Shown here one piece after another: positions 1-6,935 of a stretch of 18,976 bases of DNA (its first letter is position 1; each line of letters starts with the position of its first letter). The notes beneath the pieces are model-generated. The model was not told the DNA's origin, ran no database searches, and worked only from the letters and a program-made list of their open reading frames with translations. Origin of the DNA: an uncultured Clostridia bacterium (GTDB lineage: Bacteria; Bacillota; Clostridia; Christensenellales; Aristaeellaceae); contig CALNAU010000076.1 in NCBI GenBank assembly GCA_937874275.1, positions 1 through 18,976 on the forward strand, in the 5' to 3' direction. Made by a program: the position numbers and the translations under genes.

Positions 1-2
1 GG

Positions 3-377
3 GAATTTGTGGAGGACTCCCTGGGCAACTACCTGGACAGCCTGCGGCGCATCCGCGGCTATGAGGTGCGTTTGCCCCTGCCCTCACACCGCAAGACGGG
101 GGATATGAAGGCGCGCGTGGACGCGCTTATCGCGCATCACGAACGGCGTCTGGATGAAGTGATTCGCATCTTGCGTGAGGCACCCGGCCTCAATGCCTAC
201 GAGATGGCCGGGCGCATGACGTGGAGCATCCGCACCAAGGGATGGGCGGATTTTCCGCTGACCCAGAAGTGGTTCGCGGTGGGGGAAGCGCTGTCCCATC
301 TGGACTACCTGCGGGTACGCGGACAAATCACGCGGTCCATGGACGCTCATGGCATCTATCAATACGCCTCTGCCTGA
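3..377 (+). CDS. MBL-fold metallo-hydrolase, C-terminal part (5' end outside window)
   Basis: The reading frame is open to the left edge, so this is the 3' end of a longer gene; the GTG at position 9 is internal, not a start. The visible 125 residues match the C-terminal third of LACTB2-like metallo-beta-lactamase-fold hydrolases. There is a 'DSLGNYLDSLRRI' helix, then 'PLPSHR', which sits where these proteins have the last metal-ligand motif (usually PGHG or PGHR), then 'HHERRLDEVIRIL' leading into a winged-helix tail. The tail has the typical pattern AYEMAGRMTW, a W-x-x-FP stretch, QKWFAVGEALSHLDYL and a short hydrophobic end. The HR motif keeps its histidine, but the preceding G is S here. 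The substrate cannot be told; family members hydrolyse thioesters, phosphoesters or RNA. The catalytic HxHxDH motif would lie upstream of the window. It ends in TGA. Confidence 0.8.
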   Translation, partial: EFVEDSLGNYLDSLRRIRGYEVRLPLPSHRKTGDMKARVDALIAHHERRLDEVIRILREAPGLNAYEMAGRMTWSIRTKGWADFPLTQKWFAVGEALSHLDYLRVRGQITRSMDAHGIYQYASA

Positions 378-393
378 AGGATGAAGCCTCATC

Positions 394-437
394 AAAAAAA
401 GGCTGCCGCGGCATCAAATGTCGCGGCAGCTCTTTGG
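394..437 (-). terminator. Rho-independent terminator of the SRPBCC gene
   Basis: A perfect 9-bp inverted repeat (GCTGCCGCG at 402-410, CGCGGCAGC at 422-430) encloses an 11-nt loop. Read on the minus strand it is followed by seven T (394-400) and lies 18 nt or more after the SRPBCC stop codon. On the plus strand the tail is only TCTTTGG, so it would be a weak terminator for the MBL gene that ends at 377. Confidence 0.8.
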
Positions 438-454
438 ATGGCGTGTGAAGGCAA

Positions 455-883
455 TCAGGCTTTCGGCTCGGCCTGCTCTTTCCTGCCCCACAGCTCCATC
501 AGGCGGCGCAGCCGGTCGGTCCAGGCGGCGCGGTTCATGTCGCAGCTGTCCATGGTGGCAGCGGCGTGCTCCAGCCGGATGACGCCGTCCTCAAACCAAA
601 CGCTCACCGTCTCCTCGTCGTTCTGGTGCTCGTCCACCCAGTTCCACGTCATGCGGAGCAAGTGTTCGGGCACCACCTCGGTGAAGATGCCGTACGCGCC
701 CACGCCGGTTTTTTCGGAGGCATAGCGGTATTCGCCGCCCTGTCTGGCATCCGTTTGGTAGGTGCTGTCCGGGTACATGGGCCAGAACCATTTGGCCATA
801 ATGTCGGGGTTTATCCATGCTGCCCACAGCTGTTGGGCCGTGGCGTTGACATGTTGTTCGTGCGTAGTTGTGCAGTTTGCCAT
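455..883 (-). CDS. SRPBCC/AHSA1-family ligand-binding protein
   Basis: A 142-residue single-domain protein of usual length for the AHSA1 (activator of Hsp90 ATPase homologue 1-like) branch of the START/SRPBCC fold. Visible hallmarks are the N-terminal strand with 'NATAQQLWAAWINPDIMAKWFWP', a central G-G-E-Y-R-Y segment after 'DARQ', 'GIFTEVVPEHLLRMTW' and a long C-terminal amphipathic helix around 'WTDRLRRLMELW'. The fold forms a hydrophobic pocket; the ligand cannot be predicted, and bacterial members are often annotated only as polyketide-cyclase-like or SRPBCC proteins. The start at 883 is set by AAAGGAG seven nt upstream of ATG. It stands alone, with its own likely promoter and a terminator, and is convergent with the MBL gene. 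Confidence 0.85.
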   Translation of the reverse strand: MANCTTTHEQHVNATAQQLWAAWINPDIMAKWFWPMYPDSTYQTDARQGGEYRYASEKTGVGAYGIFTEVVPEHLLRMTWNWVDEHQNDEETVSVWFEDGVIRLEHAAATMDSCDMNRAAWTDRLRRLMELWGRKEQAEPKA

Positions 884-936
884 GGTTAGCTCCTTTAGGG
901 ATTTGTGTTTTTTGGCCTGAAGTTTGCCTGCCCATC

Positions 937-965
937 AATATACCATACTTCGCGCCATTTGTCGC
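937..965 (-). promoter_or_regulatory. Possible promoter of the SRPBCC gene
   Basis: On the minus strand GCGACA (960-965, 4/6 match to TTGACA) and TATATT (937-942, 5/6 match to TATAAT) are separated by 17 nt. Transcription would start about 45 nt before the ATG at 883. The -35 is weak, so this is a tentative call. Confidence 0.4.
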
Positions 966-982
966 TATGTGCGCCTGATTAT

Positions 983-1019
983 TTTACACACATTTCGCAT
1001 GGATATGCTATGATATGAT
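983..1019 (+). promoter_or_regulatory. AT-rich promoter region of the pyruvate kinase-like gene
   Basis: This AT-rich patch in a GC-rich gap holds a TTTACA box (983-988, 5/6) and overlapping -10-like hexamers: TATGCT at 1004-1009, and TATGAT at 1009-1014 and 1014-1019. None has the ideal 17-nt spacing from TTTACA; the options are 15, 20 or 25 nt. A promoter is likely here, but the exact boxes are uncertain. Confidence 0.35.
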
Positions 1020-1050
1020 AGAGGCACCGGCAATGTGTCCATATGGCCGC

Positions 1051-1099
1051 GCACAGATGGCTTTTCGGTCTGTGCACGGATGCATGCGGGCACCGCATG
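1051..1099 (+). promoter_or_regulatory. Two leader hairpins before the pyruvate kinase-like gene
   Basis: Hairpin 1 pairs GCACAGA (1051-1057) with TCTGTGC (1069-1075). Hairpin 2 pairs CATGCGG (1083-1089) with CCGCATG (1093-1099) around a 3-nt loop. The second ends one base before the GGAG ribosome binding site (1101-1104). There is no T-tract, so neither is a terminator. A role in mRNA stability or translation is inference. Confidence 0.4.
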
Positions 1100-1112
1100 A
1101 GGAGCGACGGAT

Positions 1113-2612
1113 ATGAGGAATGAAAGGGCAAAGGCGCTGCTGAGCAGGCTGGCCGATTTGCGCATGCAGGTGGCCCAGGATGGCGAGATGTTGTACCAGC
1201 GCTGGCAAAAGGACATCACGCGTGATGTGTTTCATGACAGCGCGCGTAACCTGGCGCATTACCTGGCTCTGCGACGGCACGATTTACAGGAGCTGCAGTG
1301 GGAGCTAATTCCACTGGGCCTGTCCTCCCTGGGCAGGCTGGAGGCCCGCGTGATGCCCACCATCGACTCGGTGGTGTCCTCCTGCGCGCTGATTGCGGGG
1401 GCAGAGGACCCGGTGCACTACCCACCGGAGGAAGAGTTCACCCGTGGTGAGCGCGTGCTGGAGCGCAAGAGCGAGAGCATTCTGGGTCCTGAGCCGCGGG
1501 ACCGCTATACACGCATCATGGTCACCCTGCCCACCGAGGCCGCGCGCGACCCGCAGATTGTGCACGATCTGGTGGAGAGAGGGATGGAGATTGCCCGCAT
1601 CAACTGCTCCCACGATGATGAGGAGGCCTGGACGGCCATGATTGCCCATGTGCGGGCGGCGTCCGAGCGCTTCGGCCGTCCCTGCCGGGTGAGTATGGAA
1701 ATCCCCGGCCCCAAGGTGCGCATCGACCGGGTGCTGTCATCCGTTCGCAAGGCGCGCGTGTTTACCGGTGACCGTGTGCTGCTGACTGGCAAGAAACGCA
1801 TGTGCCTGCCGCGCTGCATCGGCATAGCCATCAGCTGCAGCTATGAGGAGATGGTGGACTATGTGGCTGTCGGCGAGGCCGTGATCATCGACGATGGGCA
1901 CATTGAGACAGTGGTGGAGGAGAAGGTGGAGGATGGCGTGCTGCTGCGCGTCACCCGCGTGGTGAGCGAGCGCGGCGTGCTGCTGCGGCCAGAAAAGGGC
2001 ATCAATTTCCCCGGCATCGACTACAAGATTCCGCTGCTTAGCCTGCGGGATGAGGAAATCCTGGACTTTATCTGCCAACACGCGGACATCATCGGCTGCT
2101 CCTTCGTGCGCGACAGCAGCGATGTCCAGCTGCTGCGCCACGCCATCAACCAGCGCCTGGACAAGCCCGATACTTTGCCCGTCATCATCAAGATTGAGAC
2201 GCTGGAATCCATGCGCATTCTGCCCGAGATTCTGGTGGCCTCGGCCAGCCACGCGCCCACCGCGGTGATGATTGCGCGCGGCGATTTGGCGGTGGAGGTG
2301 GGCTATGCCCGCCTGAGCGAGTACCAGGAGGAAATCCTGTGGATATGCGAGGCCGCGCACGTGCCTGTCATCTGGGCCACGCAGGTGGTGGAGACGCTGG
2401 TCAAGACCGGCATCCCCACCCGCGCCGAGGTGTCGGACGTCACGCTGGCCGCCAAGTCCGAGTGCATCATGCTCAACAAAGGCCCCCACATCAACGAGGC
2501 GGTCACCTTTGTCGGCGACATCCTGTCCAAGTTTGAAAAACACGTCTACAAAAAGACGGCGATTCTTCGCCGCCTGTCCATTGCCAGTGAAACCTTTGAT
2601 AAACTGAATTAG
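1113..2612 (+). CDS. Pyruvate kinase-like protein with N-terminal extension, no C-terminal domain
   Basis: This 499-residue protein carries the pyruvate kinase barrel (ADP + PEP to ATP + pyruvate), but in a non-standard arrangement. Residues 1 to about 120 form a helical extension ('SARNLAHYLALRRHDLQ', 'LGLSSLGRLEARV') known from a divergent group of pyruvate kinase homologues. The barrel starts near 'RIMVTLP' (about 134) with 'IARINCSHDD'. The B-domain lies around 205-290 ('IIDDGHIETVVEE'). Catalytic positions are kept: K360 and E362 (KIET), D391 (ARGDLAVE), T423 (WATQ), then 'PTRAEVSDV'. The usual DAVMLSGET segment is changed to 'CIMLNKGPHI', and the protein ends about 35 residues later, so the allosteric C-terminal domain is absent. 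GGAG lies 8 nt upstream of ATG. It ends in TAG, seven nt from the convergent phosphotransferase stop. Catalysis is plausible but not shown; typical FBP regulation is unlikely. Confidence 0.85.
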   Translation: MRNERAKALLSRLADLRMQVAQDGEMLYQRWQKDITRDVFHDSARNLAHYLALRRHDLQELQWELIPLGLSSLGRLEARVMPTIDSVVSSCALIAGAEDPVHYPPEEEFTRGERVLERKSESILGPEPRDRYTRIMVTLPTEAARDPQIVHDLVERGMEIARINCSHDDEEAWTAMIAHVRAASERFGRPCRVSMEIPGPKVRIDRVLSSVRKARVFTGDRVLLTGKKRMCLPRCIGIAISCSYEEMVDYVAVGEAVIIDDGHIETVVEEKVEDGVLLRVTRVVSERGVLLRPEKGINFPGIDYKIPLLSLRDEEILDFICQHADIIGCSFVRDSSDVQLLRHAINQRLDKPDTLPVIIKIETLESMRILPEILVASASHAPTAVMIARGDLAVEVGYARLSEYQEEILWICEAAHVPVIWATQVVETLVKTGIPTRAEVSDVTLAAKSECIMLNKGPHINEAVTFVGDILSKFEKHVYKKTAILRRLSIASETFDKLN

Positions 2613-2619
2613 TGCGGCA

Positions 2620-3555
2620 TCAGCCGCCCGATGACGCGCCGCCCGCCCGGTACCAGCCGGGGACAGGGCGGCGCATGTTGTCATGCCAGCGCAGCACATC
2701 CGCGGCCTGGCGCATCATGGTGTTCACCTCGTCTTGGCCGAAGGAAATGGCCCAGGGCGCGGCGGACAGCGTATTGCTGGCAATGTACAGCATCAGCAGC
2801 GGCCAGAATGCCTGTGGCACATGGCCGTCAAAGTAGCCGTCTACCATGCCGGAGGCAAAGCGGGGCGCGATGCCCGCGCACCACACGATGCGGTTGAACT
2901 CCTCCCAGGGGTCGCCGTGGTCGTCCCGGTCAAAGTCGATGATGACCAGTTTGCCTTGCCTATCCAGCATCATGTTGCCCAGGTGATAATCGCCGTGATG
3001 CCAGCTTTGCGGGCGGCCGTACAGCAGCCCGCGATTCGCCTGCAGGCAATCCAGCAGGTGCTGTCCGCCCGGATAGCGCAGCGGGCAGCGCAGGTAGCCG
3101 TGCACTTTGGCGTCGATTTTCCGGTTGAACCGCGCTGCCCAATCCTCGGCGTCATCTGGCGCCGGCAGGGTGTGCAGCAGGCGCAGGATTTCCCCGGCCT
3201 GCAGGCCATATTCATACTGCCGGTTTTCCGGCAGGGCGGGGATGGCGGGTTCAGCATCCTGCCCGTCCACCCAGCTGAACAGCAGATAGACCCCATGTTG
3301 CCACAGGCCGCAGGCCAGCGGTTGGTTCATGGGGATGCCGAGTGCCGCTGCGCGTTGGCACATTTGGAAACTGTTTTGCTTGCGCGCGGCGTGCTCGGGC
3401 GGGGACAGGCGCAGCAGCGCCGGGGTGCCGTCCTGCCGGGTGACGCGGTACTTGCGATCACCCGACCATCCCCGCGCAATCGGTGTGATATTCGTTAAGC
3501 CCAGGCTGTCCGTCAGCTTTTTTAACGCATCCGCGGCATACCAATCACTTGCCAT
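2620..3555 (-). CDS. APH-family (aminoglycoside phosphotransferase-fold) kinase
   Basis: 311 residues with the APH/choline-kinase fold. The N-lobe has 'GWSGDRKYRV' and 'PALLRL'. The C-lobe has the catalytic loop HHGDYHLGN (residues 186-194; catalytic base D189, metal ligand N194) and IIDFDR (D207, metal-binding). 'GDPWEEFNRIVW' follows, as in the common Firmicute 'phosphotransferase family' enzymes. These transfer phosphate from ATP to small molecules; a resistance role is not implied, and the substrate is unknown. I chose the ATG at 3555 over an upstream one (3588) because GGAGG lies 6 nt before it, and because that start overlaps the preceding 67-residue gene by 11 nt, which suggests translational coupling. 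It is the last gene of the helicase set, and no clear terminator follows before the convergent gene at 2612. Confidence 0.85.
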   Translation of the reverse strand: MASDWYAADALKKLTDSLGLTNITPIARGWSGDRKYRVTRQDGTPALLRLSPPEHAARKQNSFQMCQRAAALGIPMNQPLACGLWQHGVYLLFSWVDGQDAEPAIPALPENRQYEYGLQAGEILRLLHTLPAPDDAEDWAARFNRKIDAKVHGYLRCPLRYPGGQHLLDCLQANRGLLYGRPQSWHHGDYHLGNMMLDRQGKLVIIDFDRDDHGDPWEEFNRIVWCAGIAPRFASGMVDGYFDGHVPQAFWPLLMLYIASNTLSAAPWAISFGQDEVNTMMRQAADVLRWHDNMRRPVPGWYRAGGASSGG

Positions 3556-3748
3556 CGCTGTCCTCCGCCTGTGCCAATTCCCTGTCAATCAGCGACAGGG
3601 AGATGCGCAGCGCCTCGATGCGCCGGCGCAGCAGCGTGGCCTGGCTGGAGCTGGCGGACAGTTTGGGCTGCACCTTCTCACACTTGTAGAGCAGGGAGGC
3701 GATGGCGCGCCGGGCCTCCTGCAGCTCGGGGCGGGTGAAGGGAGTCAT
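3545..3748 (-). CDS. Small helical protein coupled to the SNF2 helicase
   Basis: A 67-residue, charged, almost wholly helical protein ('RPELQEARRAIASLLYKCEK', 'LLRRRIEALRISLSLIDREL') that probably forms a helical hairpin or short coiled coil. There is no signal peptide or membrane segment. Its ATG overlaps the helicase stop (ATGA, 3745-3748) and its 3' end overlaps the phosphotransferase start by 11 nt. It is therefore real and co-translated with both neighbours. I recall similar small proteins in Clostridia but know of no assigned function. A helicase-associated role is inferred from the coupling only. Confidence 0.75.
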   Translation of the reverse strand: MTPFTRPELQEARRAIASLLYKCEKVQPKLSASSSQATLLRRRIEALRISLSLIDRELAQAEDSDGK

Positions 3749-6700
3749 TCCTCTTCCTCCTGTGTTGGGGCCTCTTCCACCTGGGGCAGGCTGAACAGCT
3801 TGAGGATATCCTGCTGCGTCAGCTTCTGCGGCATCTGCTCGCCGGGGGTAATCAGCTTTTCAAACAGGCGGCGCTTGTTGCGGCCCAGCGCCAGCACCTG
3901 CTCCTCGATGGAGTCGTGCATCACCAGGCGCAGCACCTGCACGCTGCGCTTTTGCCCGATGCGGTGGGCGCGGTCGGCGGCCTGATCCTCTGCGGAGGGG
4001 TTCCACCAGGGGTCGTAGTGGATGACCATATCGGCCCCCGTCAGGTTCAGGCCGGTGCCGCCCGCCTTGAGCGAGATGAGGAACACCGGCTCGCTGCCCG
4101 CGTTGAAGCGCTCGGTCAGCTGCTGGCGCTCCTCGGGCTTGGTATCGCCATCCAGATACAGCGCCTCAATGCCCTCCTGATACAGGTGGCGGCGCAACAG
4201 CTTGAGCATCTGGGTGAATTGGGAGAAGATGAGCACCCGGTGCCCCTCCTGAATGGCCTCGGGCAAAATGTCATCCAGCAGGCGCAGCTTGCCCGCCTCG
4301 CCGCCGTAGCCCGGCATCACCAGCGCCGGGTGACAGCACACCTGGCGCAGCTCGGTGAGGGCGCTGAGCACCTCGCCCTGGCCGCCGCGCAGGGCGTTAT
4401 GCTCAATCAGACCTTCCAGCCGCATGCGCTTTTGATGCAGCACGGCCAGGTAAATCTTGCGCTGATCGCCCGTCATGGGCACGGTGAGCACGGATTCCAC
4501 CTTGTCGGGCAGCTCGGCCATGACTTCCTTCTTTAAGCGGCGCATCAGGAAGGGGCGGATGCGGCGCAGCAAGTCCTGCGCGTTGCGCCCCTGGTCGTAG
4601 CGGCGCAGGAAAGCGCGGATGGGCGGCAGGTAGCCCGGCAGCACAAAGTCAAACAGGCTCCACAGCTCGGCCGCGTTGTTTTCCATGGGCGTACCCGACA
4701 GCGCGAAGCGCGTCCTGGCCTGCAGGCGCTTGACCGCGCGGGCGGAGAGGCTGAGCGCGTTTTTAACGTACTGGGCCTCATCCAGCACAGCGAAGCGGAA
4801 GGGGATATCCCGCAGCAGGTCGATGTCCTGGCGGATGAGGGGGTAGCTGGTCAGCAGCACGTCCGGGGCCTTAGGGCCGGCGGCGCGGGCGATAATCTCC
4901 TGCCTGCGCTGGCGCGTGCCGGAGGCGATGACCACCTCCAGCTGCGGCGCGAAGCGGCGAAACTCCGCCTGCCAGTTGTAGGTGAGGGTGGTGGGCACTA
5001 CGATGATGGAGGGCATGCGCTGCTTTTCCTCCTGCGCGGCGCACAGGATGGCGGCAATGGTCTGCACCGTTTTGCCCAGGCCCATCTCGTCGGCCAGTAT
5101 GCCGCCCATGCCCAGGCGGTGCAGCGCGTATAACCACTGGAAGCCCCGCTCCTGATAGGGGTGCAGACCCTTGACCGGGCTGTCGGGCGCTTCGTCGGCC
5201 AGGGCGGCCAGGCGGGCGGTGGTGGGGTCCACCTCGACGGGCAGTTGGGCATCCTCAATAAGCGCCTTGAGGTAGGCGGCGCGGAATCCCTTCAAATCGC
5301 GCAGGTCGGCCTGCTCCTGCGCCGCTTCCAGCGCGGCCTCGGCCAACTCCTGCCAGGACTCGGTGTCCTTGAGTGTGATGAAGCTGCCGTCGCGGTAGCG
5401 GAAATACTGCTTGCGGCTGCGGATGGCCTGCAGCAGCGGCACCAGCTCCTCCACCGGGGTGCCGTCGTCCAGCACGCTGAGCGTCAGCTTGCTGCCCGTG
5501 CCGCTCAGGCGGCCGGACAGCGTGGGCGTGCGCGGGGCAAGACGCTTGAAATCCTGGCTCAAAAACAGCTCAGCCTTTTGCCCCAGCGTCTGCACGCCGC
5601 CGGTGAGGAAGCGGTAGATCTGCTCCTCCCCGCTCAGGTGAATAAAGCCCTTGCGCACCCTGAAGCCGGCCTCGGCCATGGCCTCCAGCACCCGGCGCTC
5701 GCCCAGCGCGTCGTGCAGCAGCAGGCGGGGCTCCTCCGGCTCCACCGAGAAGGGATCGATCTCGATATCGCCATACGCGAAGCGCACCTTGGCCACAATG
5801 CTGCCGCCGGACTGGTCCAGATACACCCTGGCCTTCAGCGGGCGGCGAATCATGCGGCGCTCCAGCCGCTCGTCCAAGATGACGGCGTGGCTGCGCATCA
5901 AGGTGGGCAGCAGCTCGCCGGTTACCCGCGCCACGTCGCCGCGGGGAAAGCTGAACACCTTTTCCTCCTGCGCCAGCACCACGCGGGCCAGCGCGCGATC
6001 GGTGCGCTGCACGTTGGCCAGCTGACCCGCGCACAGCATAAAGCTGCCGTCCCGCGCCGCCAGGGTGCAGGGCTCGTCCATCTGGGCGCGGATTTTGAGG
6101 CCGTGACGGTTGCCGCTCACGTAGAATACGGCGGGCAGCGGCATGGTCTGGATGCCCTTTTGCATGCGGGTGGTGCCGCCGTGCGTCAGGCGGAAGCGCA
6201 GCGTGCGCAGCGCGCCCATGGCACGTAGCGCGGTCTCCTCACTCAGCGGCATCTTGCGGGCGTCCTGCGGAGTCAGGCGGGCGCCGAATTGCTCCAGCGC
6301 CTGCACATGCCCAAGCAATACGCGCAGGAAGGCCGCCTCCTGCGGGGAAAAACTGCTGTAGCGCGGTGTGAGGGTCAGATTGGGCGCAGCCTCCACGCTG
6401 TCGCCATGGTGCAGCGCCTGTAAAAAGCGCGGCAGGTTGCGCACCACATACAGCCGCCCCTCGCCCACGCGCAGCGACACCCAGATGCCCCCCCGCTCCA
6501 CAAAGATGGAGGGCTCCAGCGAAATGGTGGGCGAGTGGGGGATGATGCTCTCCACCGCCTCGTAGAAGGCCTCGCTGGCATGGCGCTCGTGGAAATTGTC
6601 CAGCTCGCGCTGGGCGCCGCTCTGCTCGGCGGCCAATACGGCAGCCGTCAGGTGGCGGCAGTGGGGCTGCCCGCAGTCACATTCGCTGGGGCCATCCGCC

Positions 6701-6858
6701 CGCAGCCGCACCAGGGCATAGGGCTCCTCGGTAATCATATATTCGACCAGGCTGGGCGTACGGCGCAGTTCGCGCAGCTGGCCGCGGGTGGCCAGCCGCT
6801 CGCCCGCGGCCCATTCTGTCGGTTGTGTGCGCTGTTTGAGCGCGTCGGCTGAAAGCAT
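3745..6858 (-). CDS. SWIM zinc-finger SNF2-family DEAD/DEAH helicase
   Basis: 1037 residues, typical for bacterial SWIM-SNF2 proteins, which are ATP-driven DNA translocases related to RapA and Swi2/Snf2. A SWIM zinc finger (C60-x-C62-x4-C67-x-H69, 'CDCGQPHCRH') is followed by the roughly 450-residue SNF2-associated region. The ATPase core has Walker A 'DEMGLGKT' (K596), motif Ia 'IIVVPTTL', Walker B DEAQ (693-696), 'ALSGTPMENN', and in the second RecA lobe 'VLIFSQFTQML', 'SLKAGGTGLNLTGAD' and the arginine-finger motif 'DRAHRIGQ'. The C-terminal tail is acidic (EEAPTQEEEE). The frame runs further upstream (to 6966), but ATG 6858 is preferred: AAGGGG lies 7 nt upstream and the homologous N-terminus begins there. 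That Shine-Dalgarno sits in the arm of the preceding gene's terminator. It is first of three overlapping genes. The cellular role is unknown; DNA repair or remodelling is usual for the family. Confidence 0.92.
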   Translation of the reverse strand: MLSADALKQRTQPTEWAAGERLATRGQLRELRRTPSLVEYMITEEPYALVRLRADGPSECDCGQPHCRHLTAAVLAAEQSGAQRELDNFHERHASEAFYEAVESIIPHSPTISLEPSIFVERGGIWVSLRVGEGRLYVVRNLPRFLQALHHGDSVEAAPNLTLTPRYSSFSPQEAAFLRVLLGHVQALEQFGARLTPQDARKMPLSEETALRAMGALRTLRFRLTHGGTTRMQKGIQTMPLPAVFYVSGNRHGLKIRAQMDEPCTLAARDGSFMLCAGQLANVQRTDRALARVVLAQEEKVFSFPRGDVARVTGELLPTLMRSHAVILDERLERRMIRRPLKARVYLDQSGGSIVAKVRFAYGDIEIDPFSVEPEEPRLLLHDALGERRVLEAMAEAGFRVRKGFIHLSGEEQIYRFLTGGVQTLGQKAELFLSQDFKRLAPRTPTLSGRLSGTGSKLTLSVLDDGTPVEELVPLLQAIRSRKQYFRYRDGSFITLKDTESWQELAEAALEAAQEQADLRDLKGFRAAYLKALIEDAQLPVEVDPTTARLAALADEAPDSPVKGLHPYQERGFQWLYALHRLGMGGILADEMGLGKTVQTIAAILCAAQEEKQRMPSIIVVPTTLTYNWQAEFRRFAPQLEVVIASGTRQRRQEIIARAAGPKAPDVLLTSYPLIRQDIDLLRDIPFRFAVLDEAQYVKNALSLSARAVKRLQARTRFALSGTPMENNAAELWSLFDFVLPGYLPPIRAFLRRYDQGRNAQDLLRRIRPFLMRRLKKEVMAELPDKVESVLTVPMTGDQRKIYLAVLHQKRMRLEGLIEHNALRGGQGEVLSALTELRQVCCHPALVMPGYGGEAGKLRLLDDILPEAIQEGHRVLIFSQFTQMLKLLRRHLYQEGIEALYLDGDTKPEERQQLTERFNAGSEPVFLISLKAGGTGLNLTGADMVIHYDPWWNPSAEDQAADRAHRIGQKRSVQVLRLVMHDSIEEQVLALGRNKRRLFEKLITPGEQMPQKLTQQDILKLFSLPQVEEAPTQEEEE

Positions 6859-6859
6859 C

Positions 6860-6911
6860 AAAAAACCCCTTCCATGAATGGCTGAATATGTTTCTTTCGC
6901 CATGGAAGGGG
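6860..6911 (-). terminator. Terminator of the pyridoxal kinase gene, overlapping the helicase RBS
   Basis: An 11-bp perfect inverted repeat (CCCCTTCCATG at 6866-6876, CATGGAAGGGG at 6901-6911) has a 24-nt loop. On the minus strand it is followed by six T (6860-6865) and begins 25 nt after the kinase stop. The 3' arm contains the helicase's AAGGGG ribosome binding site, and the T-tract is the spacer to its ATG at 6858. Confidence 0.75.
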
Positions 6912-6914
6912 CAA
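6885..6914 (-). promoter_or_regulatory. Weak candidate promoter for the helicase set, inside the terminator
   Basis: On the minus strand TTGCCC (6909-6914, 4/6) and CATATT (6885-6890, 4/6) are 18 nt apart. Initiation would fall near 6878, just before the 3' arm of the hairpin, giving an mRNA without the 5' arm and so with a free ribosome binding site. Both boxes are weak. Confidence 0.25.
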
Positions 6915-6935
6915 TGTCCTGCCTGGTTTCTAAGC

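Noticed and set aside
2614..2627. Small GCGGC-ATCA-GCCGC hairpin between the convergent stops at 2612 and 2620, considered as a bidirectional terminator
   Set aside because: Only a 5-bp stem and no T-tract on either strand.
2636..2674. 9-bp GC-rich inverted repeat (GCGCCGCCC and GGGCGGCGC)
   Set aside because: It lies inside the coding end of the phosphotransferase and has no T-tail; probably a chance result of Arg/Gly/Ala/Pro codons.
2620..3555. APH-fold kinase as an antibiotic resistance gene
   Set aside because: It resembles the broad, function-unknown phosphotransferase group; there is no resistance-type context or mobile element.
3545..6858. SNF2 helicase considered as part of a phage-defence island (for example a DISARM-like system)
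   Set aside because: No methylase, DrmA/B/C-like, nuclease or phospholipase D gene nearby. The SWIM-type helicase is a common core-genome protein in Clostridia.
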